From a bacterium (GTDB lineage Bacteria; Calditrichota; Calditrichia; RBG-13-44-9): a DNA stretch of 33,576 nt. The notes below the pieces were generated by a model, which was given only the letters and a program-made list of their open reading frames with translations, had not been told where the DNA came from and did no database searches. Position 1 is the first letter of the stretch. Every line of letters starts with the position of its first letter. Location: assembly GCA_020350205.1 (NCBI GenBank), contig CP070707.1, forward strand, positions 3,002,150-3,035,725, in the 5' to 3' direction. The position numbers were made by a program, and so were the translations under genes. Below, piece after piece: positions 8,504 through 16,673 of this stretch.

Positions 8504-8532
8504 TTGACATTAAACTACAAAAATAGTAACTT
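8504..8532 (+). promoter_or_regulatory. Sigma-70-type promoter for the beta-barrel/transglutaminase gene
   Basis: TTGACA (8504-8509), exactly 17 bases, TAACTT (8527-8532). The -35 box is perfect; the -10 box is moderate. A start near 8539 would give a leader of about 28 bases to the ATG at 8567, and would exclude the longer reading from 8390. Confidence 0.5.
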
Positions 8533-8566
8533 TTTAATGATGTTCAAAATCTCCGGCATTATTCCT

Positions 8567-10147
8567 ATGAAGAACAGATTACAAATTTGGGAGTATACAT
8601 TTCTTTTTATTATTCTTATCATTTTTCCATCTGAATCATTCGCTCAGGGGATCTCCCGCTCGACCGGTTTCGGTATTCGCATGGGTGCCTGGAGCAAAAA
8701 TCCGGGCCATATCAGTTTCATTTCTCAGGGTAGAGAAGGTGAGCAATATTCCGGTACTTTCTATCTTTACTTCTTCACGCGGTTTCGTGATCACTGGTTC
8801 TGGGAGTTTAATATTGGAGGGATCCTCAGCCAGATACGGGAAAGCGAGGAGATCGAAACCCGCGAAACCACCGGGATCGTCCCCATGATATTCGGTCTAC
8901 GGAATGATTTCATCGCACATCGGAATCCAGGCAGGATTCAACCGTATTATGGATTCGGCATGGGACCTTATCTGGTGGGCTACGAAACACGCCGTGGAGA
9001 AGATGCCTTCCAGGAGGAAGGCTTGAAATTAGGTGTTTATGGCGGGGCAGGAGTAAACGCCGCTTTTACCACCTGGTTTACGTTCAACGCTGACCTGAAG
9101 TATCATATGGTAAATCTGTCTCCCTTCAATGAGGCCAGTGGTTTCAATTTAAACTTTGGAATATCTTTCATGTGGGGCGGAAAACCGGAAATGTTCCGAA
9201 TTCGGGACACCCGACTGGTAGTCACGGATATTTACCCGGCGTATTATCAATTCTACAATATTTACCCTCTGGCACTGGTATCCGTTCAGAATACTTCCGG
9301 GTATCCCATTGAAGTAAATGTAAAAAGTCAACTGAATCCATTCTCAAGTCGTCCGAAGGATAGCGGCTACATTACTTTACAGAAGGGTGAGATTAAAGAT
9401 ATTCCTGCCACGGTGATTTTCAATGCGGATATAACCCAGGTCTCCTCCCGTGAACCTGCTGTTCTCGACATCGTGGTTGAGGGTCGTGCGCGAACCACGC
9501 TTCGGAAGGAAATTACCGCCCAGGTGACGGTGCATACCCGTAATTCCTGGAATGGTGAGGTGGACAAACTGGTTTTTTTCGTGACACCTGAAAACGATCA
9601 AATTATGCAATTAAGCCGCCAAATCGCAGATACTGTAAATGATAGCATTCCCAGAATGCTTCGACCTTTCACCTATGCCAGGGATATTTTTGAAACTCTG
9701 TCTAAAAAAGAAATTAAATATCAAAACGATCCCAATGTCCCTTATTATCAGGACGACCGGGTTCAATATGCCGAAGAAACATTGCATATGCGCAGTGGCG
9801 ATTGTGATGACCTGGTCATTTTATACAGTTCTTTACTGGAAAGCCTGGGTATTAATACGGCTTTCATTCAGGTAAGAGATCCGGAACAGTCAATCGCTCA
9901 CCTGTATCTCATTTTTGACAGCGGCATTGTGCCCGATCAGGCTACGTTTATTACCAGCAATGAAAAACGCTACCTCGTCCGAAACGGCGTTCATGGTGAC
10001 CGAACGGTGTGGATTCCGGTTGAGACAACCCTGGTTCACGCCGGTTTCGAGAGCGCATGGAGTCGGGGTGCACTCAATTTCCTGAAAGATGGGGAAATGC
10101 GTCATGGCCTGCGGGACGGCTGGGTACAAATCATAGATGTACAATGA
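8567..10147 (+). CDS. Outer-membrane beta-barrel fused to a transglutaminase-like domain
   Basis: 526 residues from the chosen start. Signal peptide 1-26 (SFA before Q27). Residues about 28-210 look like an eight-strand OmpA/OmpW-type barrel (repeated GFG, YGFGMGPYL, FNLNFGISFMWGG). Residues about 215-325 look like an Ig-like beta domain. Residues about 330-500 form a transglutaminase-like domain with Cys413 in GDCDDL, His445 and WIPVETT at 482-488, where Glu486 stands where many relatives have Asp. Such papain-like domains act as proteases, amidases or crosslinkers; the reaction here is unknown. The frame is open from 8390, but those extra 59 residues precede the signal peptide and contain the promoter, so I start at 8567. 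FecR-like and DUF4097 genes follow closely. Confidence 0.8.
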   Translation: MKNRLQIWEYTFLFIILIIFPSESFAQGISRSTGFGIRMGAWSKNPGHISFISQGREGEQYSGTFYLYFFTRFRDHWFWEFNIGGILSQIRESEEIETRETTGIVPMIFGLRNDFIAHRNPGRIQPYYGFGMGPYLVGYETRRGEDAFQEEGLKLGVYGGAGVNAAFTTWFTFNADLKYHMVNLSPFNEASGFNLNFGISFMWGGKPEMFRIRDTRLVVTDIYPAYYQFYNIYPLALVSVQNTSGYPIEVNVKSQLNPFSSRPKDSGYITLQKGEIKDIPATVIFNADITQVSSREPAVLDIVVEGRARTTLRKEITAQVTVHTRNSWNGEVDKLVFFVTPENDQIMQLSRQIADTVNDSIPRMLRPFTYARDIFETLSKKEIKYQNDPNVPYYQDDRVQYAEETLHMRSGDCDDLVILYSSLLESLGINTAFIQVRDPEQSIAHLYLIFDSGIVPDQATFITSNEKRYLVRNGVHGDRTVWIPVETTLVHAGFESAWSRGALNFLKDGEMRHGLRDGWVQIIDVQ

Positions 10148-10165
10148 AAGGGTAATGGAGGAAAT

Positions 10166-10906
10166 ATGAAACCTAAAATAGAATTTACCTTTATGAGGAT
10201 ACTAGTTATATGTTTGCTGCTCCTGGTTCAGTATCTTTTTGCCACCGAGGCCCGAATCGTTGAGGCATCGGGTGACGTGAAAATCAGACGTGGAATTGAA
10301 GAAAACTGGCAACCGGGGAAGGTCAATCTGTTATTGGATGAAATAGATACCATATGGACCGGTGAGGACGGTTTTGCAGTATTAGAAATGGACGACGGAA
10401 GAAAATTTCAACTTCGTCCCAGCAGTCTGCTGGATATTGTAGACCTCAGAAAAATAGATCAACAGGAATTATTTTTGAACCTGATGAAAATAAAGGTAGG
10501 AAAACTGGAGCAAAGCGGAGAGAAAACCCCCCTGCGGTTGGGAACGGTAAGTGTGGTTCATGGGGCTTCACAGGATACTTCAGATTCACCTGTCAAGTCG
10601 CAGTCAGTCGATTGGGAAACAACCACACTGAATGGTATCCGGGATTTATTCAGCCAGGCATATTATCCGAATGTAGTTTTGAAGATAGAGAAATTTAAGG
10701 AACTCTATCCTGCGGTCACAGAGTGCGGAGAGTTGCACTACTATCTCGGATATTCATTTGAAAAATTAGGTCAGTCCGGGCAGGCGACTGATGCTTATCA
10801 TAAGACATTGGAGGAAGTGGAGAAGACTTGTCCGGATTCAAAATGGTCAAAATTAGCCAATGATGGATTGGAGAGGCTAAAACAGACAAATCAAAAAAAT
10901 AATTAG
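10166..10906 (+). CDS. Secreted FecR-like protein with TPR-like C-terminus
   Basis: 246 residues. An N-terminal hydrophobic segment (about 10-27) serves as signal peptide or anchor. Residues about 29-130 have the FecR-domain pattern: ARIVEASGDVKIRRG, a value-setting WQPGKVNLLLDEIDTIWTGEDG, then AVLEMDDGRKFQLRPSSLLDI. After a Ser/Asp-rich linker, residues about 155-240 form helical pairs resembling TPRs (HYYLGYSFEKLGQSGQATDAYHKTL). FecR domains are often periplasmic sensing or binding modules; no sigma factor or TonB receptor partner is present here. An ideal TGGAGG site (10156-10161) sets the start. It lies 18 bases after the transglutaminase fusion gene, so an operon is likely. Confidence 0.75.
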   Translation: MKPKIEFTFMRILVICLLLLVQYLFATEARIVEASGDVKIRRGIEENWQPGKVNLLLDEIDTIWTGEDGFAVLEMDDGRKFQLRPSSLLDIVDLRKIDQQELFLNLMKIKVGKLEQSGEKTPLRLGTVSVVHGASQDTSDSPVKSQSVDWETTTLNGIRDLFSQAYYPNVVLKIEKFKELYPAVTECGELHYYLGYSFEKLGQSGQATDAYHKTLEEVEKTCPDSKWSKLANDGLERLKQTNQKNN

Positions 10907-10923
10907 CATGGGAGAGTATACCA

Positions 10924-11796
10924 ATGAAAACATTACATAGCACATTTAAAAAAATAATATTAACTGTATTTCTTCTTGTCCTAACTTTTAATGTATCATG
11001 TATTTTCAATGCCATTGATGATGATGGTGACGTCAATAATCTGGATTACGAAGCCAGAGAATCTTTTTATTTCGATATTCCGGATATTGGATTTAACGCA
11101 CTCCACGTCGAGGCCATTAATGGTAACATCGAAGTCATATCGATAGCTCAACTCGATACCATTAGCATTGAAGGAAACCGAATTGTAAAATCAGAAAGCC
11201 TTGAGGATGCGCAGGAACATTTACCGGATTTACTGGTGGTCATTGATCAATCCACTAACAACCTGAGTATTAGAACCGAACAACCTGATCAGACCAACGG
11301 CAGAAGCTATCAGGTTGATTATAAAATCCATATTCCTGCTGATTGGGGCCAGCGCCTCATCCAGATAAACGGTAATATGTCCAGTAGAAATAGTCAGGGA
11401 AATATTATCATCACCGGCACTAACGGAAACATTTTCGTCAACAATTGTCAATCTAGGGTAGAGGCGGTCCTCACCAACGGGAATATCAGCATCAACGATG
11501 TAACCGGCAGTGTCCAGGGTCAGCTGACCAACGGAAACATTGTTACCAAAATGATGCTGACCGAAAGTGGCTTCTGTGCACTTCAAACTGTGAATGGTCT
11601 CGTACAACTGACAATACCGACTACTACATCGGCAACATTTTCTGCATCCACCTCGAACGGTTCTGCGACCATCTCAAATCTGGTTCTCAGTAATTCACAT
11701 ATTACCCAGAAATCCATCAGCGGAACCCTGGGTAACGGTAATGGTACCATTACGCTCCGGGCAACCAATGGAAACGTAGGTGCCACCGGATATTAG
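10924..11796 (+). CDS. DUF4097-type beta-helix lipoprotein
   Basis: 290 residues. N-terminal helix followed by FNVSC, a slightly imperfect lipobox that would lipidate Cys26. From about residue 60 to the end there are about nine short repeats built on N-G-N (INGNIEV, INGNMSS, TNGNIFV, TNGNISI, TNGNIVT and later variants), spaced roughly one beta-helix turn apart. This is the pattern of DUF4097/DUF2807 proteins, thought to be extracytoplasmic beta-helices; the function of this one is unknown. GGGAGAG (10910-10916) serves as ribosome site, 17 bases after the FecR-like gene. It is the last gene before a strong terminator. Confidence 0.8.
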   Translation: MKTLHSTFKKIILTVFLLVLTFNVSCIFNAIDDDGDVNNLDYEARESFYFDIPDIGFNALHVEAINGNIEVISIAQLDTISIEGNRIVKSESLEDAQEHLPDLLVVIDQSTNNLSIRTEQPDQTNGRSYQVDYKIHIPADWGQRLIQINGNMSSRNSQGNIIITGTNGNIFVNNCQSRVEAVLTNGNISINDVTGSVQGQLTNGNIVTKMMLTESGFCALQTVNGLVQLTIPTTTSATFSASTSNGSATISNLVLSNSHITQKSISGTLGNGNGTITLRATNGNVGATGY

Positions 11797-11846
11797 GGAA
11801 AGAAGAAAGTACTGTCAAAGTCATTGGCTGGAAATTATGTATAATC

Positions 11847-11880
11847 AAACGGGGAAATATATTCAGTTTCCCCGTTTTTT
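11847..11880 (+). terminator. Strong intrinsic terminator
   Basis: Perfect 11-bp stem AAACGGGGAAA (11847-11857) and TTTCCCCGTTT (11867-11877), 9-base loop, followed by a T-rich tail. It closes the transglutaminase/FecR/DUF4097 transcription unit. Confidence 0.9.
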
Positions 11881-11897
11881 AATTTTTTCAATTGCAC

Positions 11898-11959
11898 CGG
11901 ACAGTTCAGCACTTTGTAACAAAGTATCATGTGTGTCCGTTTATAGCAAACCTGCTATA
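11898..11959. other. Nested and adjacent inverted repeats, possible structured RNA or operator
   Basis: An outer stem CGGACA (11898-11903) / TGTCCG (11934-11939) encloses a perfect hairpin ACTTTG-TAA-CAAAGT (11911-11925). Directly beside it is a second hairpin TATAGCA-AACC-TGCTATA (11942-11959). The block lies between a terminator and the lpoB-like promoter. It could be a small RNA or a set of protein-binding palindromes; I do not recognise a known family. Confidence 0.4.
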
Positions 11960-11995
11960 TCAGACGATCGAGTTTTAAATACAATTCTAATTCAG

Positions 11996-12026
11996 TTGAA
12001 AGAAACAGTAAAACTTATTAATTTTG
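11996..12026 (+). promoter_or_regulatory. Promoter of the lpoB-like gene
   Basis: TTGAAA (11996-12001), 17 bases, TAATTT (12019-12024). The same bases extend to TAATTTTG, which also fits the Bacteroidota-type TAnnTTTG element. Predicted start is near 12031, leaving a leader of about 40 bases that carries a good ribosome site (ATGGAGG, 12057-12063). Confidence 0.5.
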
Positions 12027-12072
12027 TGTTGATTTAGAATTTTCAGATTATTGCTTATGGAGGAACCATCCT

Positions 12073-12687
12073 ATGAAACGAAGTACCCTTCTTATAATTA
12101 TTACGATACCGTTACTCATAGTCTTTTTCAGCAGTTGTGCCGGATCGAAGCGGAAAGTAACCCGAATTTCCACCGAGAGTACCACCGACCTGAGTGGTCG
12201 CTGGAACGATACTGATTCACGCATGACGGCAGAAGCGATGATTCAGGATTTACTGTCCCGCCCGTGGTTGGATGAGTATCGGACGATGAAAGGCCAAAAA
12301 CCGGTAGTGATTGTTGGTCAGATCCGTAACAAGAGCAGTGAGCACATCAGTACCGAGGCATTTACCAAAGATATCGAGCGGGAGTTGCTGAATTCCGGTA
12401 AGGTCACCTTCGTGGCGACCTCTGCCGAGCGGGAACAGTTGCGCGAAGAGCGCCTGGATCAGCAACATTTTGCTTCCATGGAAACCATGAAAAAATGGGC
12501 CAATGAAACCGGTGCGGATCATATGCTGTTGGGATCCATCAATTCCATCGTCGATTCAGTCGAGGGACAAAGGGTTGTGTACTACCAGGTTAATCTGGAG
12601 TTGATCAACGTTGAACAGAATACCAAGGTCTGGATCGGAGAAAAGAAAATCAAAAAACTTATCGAACAAGATAAATATAACTGGTAG
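12073..12687 (+). CDS. LpoB-like lipoprotein, penicillin-binding-protein activator family
   Basis: 204 residues. A signal helix ends in FFSSC, which would lipidate Cys22. The mature part matches the LpoB/YcfM fold pattern: LSGRWNDTDSRMTAEAMIQDLL, then KPVVIVGQIRNKSSEHIST, an amphipathic stretch with SAEREQLREERLDQQ, and the ADHMLLGSI core strand. E. coli LpoB crosses the periplasm to stimulate PBP1b; whether this protein has a PBP partner is inference, as no PBP gene is present. A strong ribosome site and its own promoter lie upstream. It is followed after 21 bases by another lipoprotein gene, a pairing I recall from other Gram-negative genomes. Confidence 0.8.
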   Translation: MKRSTLLIIITIPLLIVFFSSCAGSKRKVTRISTESTTDLSGRWNDTDSRMTAEAMIQDLLSRPWLDEYRTMKGQKPVVIVGQIRNKSSEHISTEAFTKDIERELLNSGKVTFVATSAEREQLREERLDQQHFASMETMKKWANETGADHMLLGSINSIVDSVEGQRVVYYQVNLELINVEQNTKVWIGEKKIKKLIEQDKYNW

Positions 12688-12708
12688 TCCACTTATTTGT
12701 CCTGAAAA

Positions 12709-14091
12709 ATGAGAGTATTTTTTAAAAATTTTGTGATATATTTCTTTTTTGTTCTCCTGGCCTGTTCCTCGATGCGCACCAGAACCGAGGTTGATACGGA
12801 AATCATTCATGACCTCTCCGCCGGAGACTTTCAGAAAGCCTCGGAAAGACTCGAACAATACCGACAGAAGAGAATATATCTAGAAAAAGACCGGGTGATA
12901 TTCTACCTCAATAAGGGGACGGTCCTGCACTACCAGCAGGAATATGAAAAAAGCAATGACATTCTTGATCGGGCAGATTTCGCCATGGAAGAGCTGTTTA
13001 CCCGAAGTATCAGCAAGGCCCTCCTCTCTGCTATGTTAAATGATAATGCACTTGACTACACCGGTGAGGTGTATGACAATATTTACGTGAATATTTTTAA
13101 AGCTCTCAATTTTATTGGTTTGAGAGATTACCAGGGTGCTTATGTTGAAATCAGACGGTTAAATGATAAACTGCAACAACTGGATACCAAATATGGGGAG
13201 TGGGTTGATCAGTGGAATAAAAATGATACCACCGGTATTCAAATCGAGAAAAAGGCCAGCGATTTTTATGAAGATGCACTGGCGAATTACCTTAGTTACC
13301 TGATTTTTAGGGAGGAGGGTGAAGCCGATAATGCACGGATCTCTTTTGAAAACACCCAGGATGCCTGGCGCCTCTATCCTGAGATATATGACTTTCCACC
13401 TCCCGGATTTCTAACCGAAGACCCGCAATATAACGGTACCTTCCTTAATATTCTGGCTTTTGTCGGTAATTCCCCCCGCAAAACGCCCGTCGGTGGGAAG
13501 ATCACCACCTTTGAAAATTTTATCATCATCTCAGATCCGGCTGGTCAGAAAAATCAGGTATGGCTGAATTTACCGGGACTGGAAGAAGGGTGGCATTTTA
13601 AATTTTCATTTCCGGAAATCGAAATTGAACCGTCCGCTGTCGAGAGAATCAGGGTATCTATTAATGACGCGGAGACTCTGGAGTTGGAACTACTGGAAAA
13701 TATGGGTCGGGTGGCAGAACATACCTTTGAAGCCAAGAAAAATATCATCTATTTTAAGACCATTACCCGTACGGTCGTGAAAGGGATTGCCGCCCATAAA
13801 GCAAAAGACAAACTTAAAAAAGAGACCAAAACTGAGGACAATTTCCTGCTCAGAAATATCATTAATCTGGGTGTGGATGCCATCGTCGATGCAACCGAAA
13901 ATCCTGATTTACGGATTTGGTCAAGTTTGCCACAGCTCTGCTATGCAGGTGAAATTGAAATAAGCCCCGGTGTTTATGATATCCGTATACAGTATCTGGG
14001 ACGGGCCAATGTGCTGATTTGCGAAAAATTTTATCCTGCCTATTCCATCGGACAAAAACTCAATTTGATAGAAACTTTTTATCTGGATTGA
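12709..14091 (+). CDS. COG3014-like lipoprotein with TPR-like helices
   Basis: 460 residues. Signal helix with a clean lipobox (LLAC, Cys19). The region from about 30 to 230 is helical and repeat-like, with the conserved stretch YTGEVYDNIYVNIFKALNF followed by LRDYQGAYVEIRRLNDKLQQL, characteristic of the COG3014 family of uncharacterised lipoproteins. The C-terminal half is beta-rich and ends in a segment on transport-like positions (PGVYDIRIQYLGR). Members are often found beside LpoB-like genes, as here, which suggests a common envelope role. No ribosome site is visible, and the 21-base gap from the lpoB-like stop suggests coupled translation. Function unknown. Confidence 0.72.
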   Translation: MRVFFKNFVIYFFFVLLACSSMRTRTEVDTEIIHDLSAGDFQKASERLEQYRQKRIYLEKDRVIFYLNKGTVLHYQQEYEKSNDILDRADFAMEELFTRSISKALLSAMLNDNALDYTGEVYDNIYVNIFKALNFIGLRDYQGAYVEIRRLNDKLQQLDTKYGEWVDQWNKNDTTGIQIEKKASDFYEDALANYLSYLIFREEGEADNARISFENTQDAWRLYPEIYDFPPPGFLTEDPQYNGTFLNILAFVGNSPRKTPVGGKITTFENFIIISDPAGQKNQVWLNLPGLEEGWHFKFSFPEIEIEPSAVERIRVSINDAETLELELLENMGRVAEHTFEAKKNIIYFKTITRTVVKGIAAHKAKDKLKKETKTEDNFLLRNIINLGVDAIVDATENPDLRIWSSLPQLCYAGEIEISPGVYDIRIQYLGRANVLICEKFYPAYSIGQKLNLIETFYLD

Positions 14092-14121
14092 TGCGCTACC
14101 CGGTACAGGGAGACCATGTTC

Positions 14122-15678
14122 ATGAAACGAGACAGGATGCTTGACAGAATCGCCGAGACCGGGAAACAGTGGGATGTGGCGGTGATCGGAGGTGGTGCAA
14201 CCGGGCTGGGAGTTGCCCTGGAAGCCTGTTCCAGGGGTTATCAAACCGTCTTGCTGGAGCAGCATGACTTTTCCAAAGGAACCTCCAGCCGAAGTACCAA
14301 ACTGATACACGGAGGCATTCGTTACCTGCAACAGGGGAATGTTTCTCTGGTGATTGAGGCCCTGAAAGAACGCGGGTTATTAATCCAAAATGCCCCGCAT
14401 CTGGTGCATCATCGCTCATTTATTGTTCCGGCCTATGATTGGTGGAGTGGTCCCTTTTATGGCATCGGATTGAAGATCTACGACCTGATGGCCGGGAAAC
14501 TGGGGCTGAATCCTTCCCGCAGACTTTCCCGTGAGGAGACTTTAAGCCACATCCCAACCCTGGAACCCCAGGATTTGAGGGGTGGAATCATGTACTATGA
14601 CGGACAATTTGACGACTCCCGCTTAGCCATTAATCTGGCGCAGACGATTGACGATCTCAAAGGGACGGTCATTAATTATATGCCGGTTACGTCAATTTTG
14701 AAAAAGGACGATCTGGTGAAGGGAGTGGTGGCTGTGGATACGGAAACCGGGAATCAGTATGAACTAGAATCAAAAGTGGTGATTAATGCCACGGGTATCT
14801 TTACGGATCAGATCCTCAAAATGGACAACCCCGGGGCTGAAAGATTACTGACCCTGAGCCAGGGTGTGCATCTGGTTTTAGATGAAGAATTTTTACCTGG
14901 AGATTCCGCCATCATGGTCCCACACACCGATGACGGGCGGGTACTGTTTGCGGTTCCATGGAACGGAAAGGTTCTTGTCGGCACTACCGACACACCGATT
15001 CCAGCGCCACTGCTTGAACCACCACCGCTGGAGGAGGAAATTGAATTTTTGCTTGCTCATGCCGCCAGATACCTGACCAAAGATCCCCAGTTTTCGGACA
15101 TTCGCAGCATCTTTGTGGGTATCCGACCATTGGTCACTCCCGGGGATCAGACTGATACTGCCACCATATCCCGGGATCATTATCTGCTGGTGAGTGAATC
15201 CGGTATGCTGACAATTACCGGTGGAAAATGGACTACCTATCGGAAAATGGCAGAAGATACCATCAACCAGGCCAGTGTAGTGGGAGATCTGCCGGAACAG
15301 GAAAGCTGTTCACGAAACCTTAAAATTCATGGCTGGTACGAAAATCCGGACCAGAAAGACCCCCTTTCCTATTATGGTTCCGATGCCTCACACCTCAAAG
15401 AAATAATGGCGAAGGATCCGGTGATGAAGGAGAGTATTCATCCGCGTCTTCCCTATTCAAAAGCAACCGTCATTTGGGCAGTACGGGAAGAGATGGCCCG
15501 GACTGTCGAAGATGTACTTTCGCGACGAACCCGTGCGCTGCTGCTGGATGCACATGCCAGTCTGGAAGCGGCCCCACTGGTTGCAGAGCTTATCGCAAAA
15601 GAGTTGGGATATTCTGAGTCATCGATGAAGAGGCAGATTGAAAGTTATCAAAAAGTCTGTAGCAGTTATCTTCCCTGA
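14122..15678 (+). CDS. glpD: Glycerol-3-phosphate dehydrogenase, FAD-dependent
   Basis: Oxidises sn-glycerol 3-phosphate to dihydroxyacetone phosphate at the inner membrane and passes electrons to quinone. 518 residues from the chosen start. The FAD-binding GGGATG motif lies near residues 23-28, followed by GTSSRSTKLIHGGIRYLQQG, the family hallmark. GTTDTP and the GGKWTTYRKMAED motif near the end of the oxidase part are also present, with the usual helical C-terminal domain. Two ATGs compete (14116 and 14122); GGAG at 14109-14112 is better spaced for 14122. No glycerol kinase or facilitator gene is nearby. It starts 30 bases after the COG3014-like gene and may be read through from it. Confidence 0.92.
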   Translation: MKRDRMLDRIAETGKQWDVAVIGGGATGLGVALEACSRGYQTVLLEQHDFSKGTSSRSTKLIHGGIRYLQQGNVSLVIEALKERGLLIQNAPHLVHHRSFIVPAYDWWSGPFYGIGLKIYDLMAGKLGLNPSRRLSREETLSHIPTLEPQDLRGGIMYYDGQFDDSRLAINLAQTIDDLKGTVINYMPVTSILKKDDLVKGVVAVDTETGNQYELESKVVINATGIFTDQILKMDNPGAERLLTLSQGVHLVLDEEFLPGDSAIMVPHTDDGRVLFAVPWNGKVLVGTTDTPIPAPLLEPPPLEEEIEFLLAHAARYLTKDPQFSDIRSIFVGIRPLVTPGDQTDTATISRDHYLLVSESGMLTITGGKWTTYRKMAEDTINQASVVGDLPEQESCSRNLKIHGWYENPDQKDPLSYYGSDASHLKEIMAKDPVMKESIHPRLPYSKATVIWAVREEMARTVEDVLSRRTRALLLDAHASLEAAPLVAELIAKELGYSESSMKRQIESYQKVCSSYLP

Positions 15679-15738
15679 AAAAATTACTGTTAATCTTTCC
15701 GGCATCGGGTCTGTTTGTATAGAAGAAAAGAAAATTAT

Positions 15739-16671
15739 TTATAGGACAGGCTCACGGGTTGATATTTTAACCCGGCTCACCTTTATAATACTGTAGATAA
15801 GCAGAATAACCCCCAGCCATTGAAATGAGTCCAGAAAATTTCTCCGTAGCAGATATTCCAGGATAACTGCCGTAATCGGAAAGGATAGCTCACAGATTGT
15901 TGCGACAGAAGCGCTGATTTTTTTCAAACCGTAGTAATACAAAAATATGGCCAAACCGCCTGTAGTAAAAGCAATCAGTAAAAATATCACCAGATGGTGG
16001 GAAGTGACTAGGCTTAACCCGCGGGTTAATCCAAAAACCGGCAGCGTTATACCCACCAATATTGCAGTCAGCGCAAAACGAATATAGGTTGCCAGACGGA
16101 AATCCACATTCTTTAATCCCCTCTTACTCAGCACGGTGGAGGCACCAAAACTGAAAGCGGCAAGCAACGACAATAATGCCGCCAGTCCGGTCTTATCGGT
16201 TGCATTTATTGCCGGTCGATTTATTCCAAACGTGACAAAATATGCTCCGATAATCGCTATTACAGCCCAGAAAAAGAATCGTTTCTGAGGACGTTCCCGC
16301 AACAGTATGGCAGCAAGGATAATGGCAAACACCGGTTGTAGTTTTTGAATCAAAATGACAATTGAAAGATTAACAAAATTGACATAAAATAATGCCCGGG
16401 TGATAGCCATGGTTCCCAGAGCACCTCCGAATAGGGCAATCCCTAAAAAAATCATCCAGTCTCGTTTTCCCAGTTTTCCCAATTCAGCAAATCTTTTCCA
16501 GAAAAAGGGGGTAAGAATAAAGGCAACAGTAAGGCTTTCAATAAATACTACCAAAGGCACCGGGAGATCAAACAAAGCTGGTCTGAGCACAATACCGTCT
16601 ACACCCCAGAGACTGGCGGCAATGATTACAAATATGGGGGCTAGTTGGTCGGCTGGGCCTCTTTGATCCAT
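15739..16671 (-). CDS. EamA/DMT-superfamily transporter
   Basis: 310 residues, about ten membrane helices arranged as two EamA repeats (about 10-150 and 165-300). The first repeat starts with PIFVIIAASLWGVDGIVLRP; the second contains AAFSFGASTVLSKRGL. Members export metabolites such as amino acids or nucleotides; this substrate is unknown. The ATG lies 2 bases after the miaB stop codon with no separate ribosome site, so translation is probably coupled to miaB. The gene converges with glpD, and no clear terminator hairpin was seen in the 60-base gap between them. Confidence 0.88.
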   Translation of the reverse strand: MDQRGPADQLAPIFVIIAASLWGVDGIVLRPALFDLPVPLVVFIESLTVAFILTPFFWKRFAELGKLGKRDWMIFLGIALFGGALGTMAITRALFYVNFVNLSIVILIQKLQPVFAIILAAILLRERPQKRFFFWAVIAIIGAYFVTFGINRPAINATDKTGLAALLSLLAAFSFGASTVLSKRGLKNVDFRLATYIRFALTAILVGITLPVFGLTRGLSLVTSHHLVIFLLIAFTTGGLAIFLYYYGLKKISASVATICELSFPITAVILEYLLRRNFLDSFQWLGVILLIYSIIKVSRVKISTREPVL

Positions 16672-16673
16672 AT

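Noticed and set aside
8390..8566. N-terminal extension of 59 codons on the barrel/transglutaminase gene
   Set aside because: It precedes a clear signal peptide, contains a TTGACA-type promoter and has no envelope-protein character.
11780..12037. 85-codon open frame between the DUF4097 and lpoB-like genes
   Set aside because: It runs through a strong terminator, several hairpins and a promoter, and has no protein-like features.
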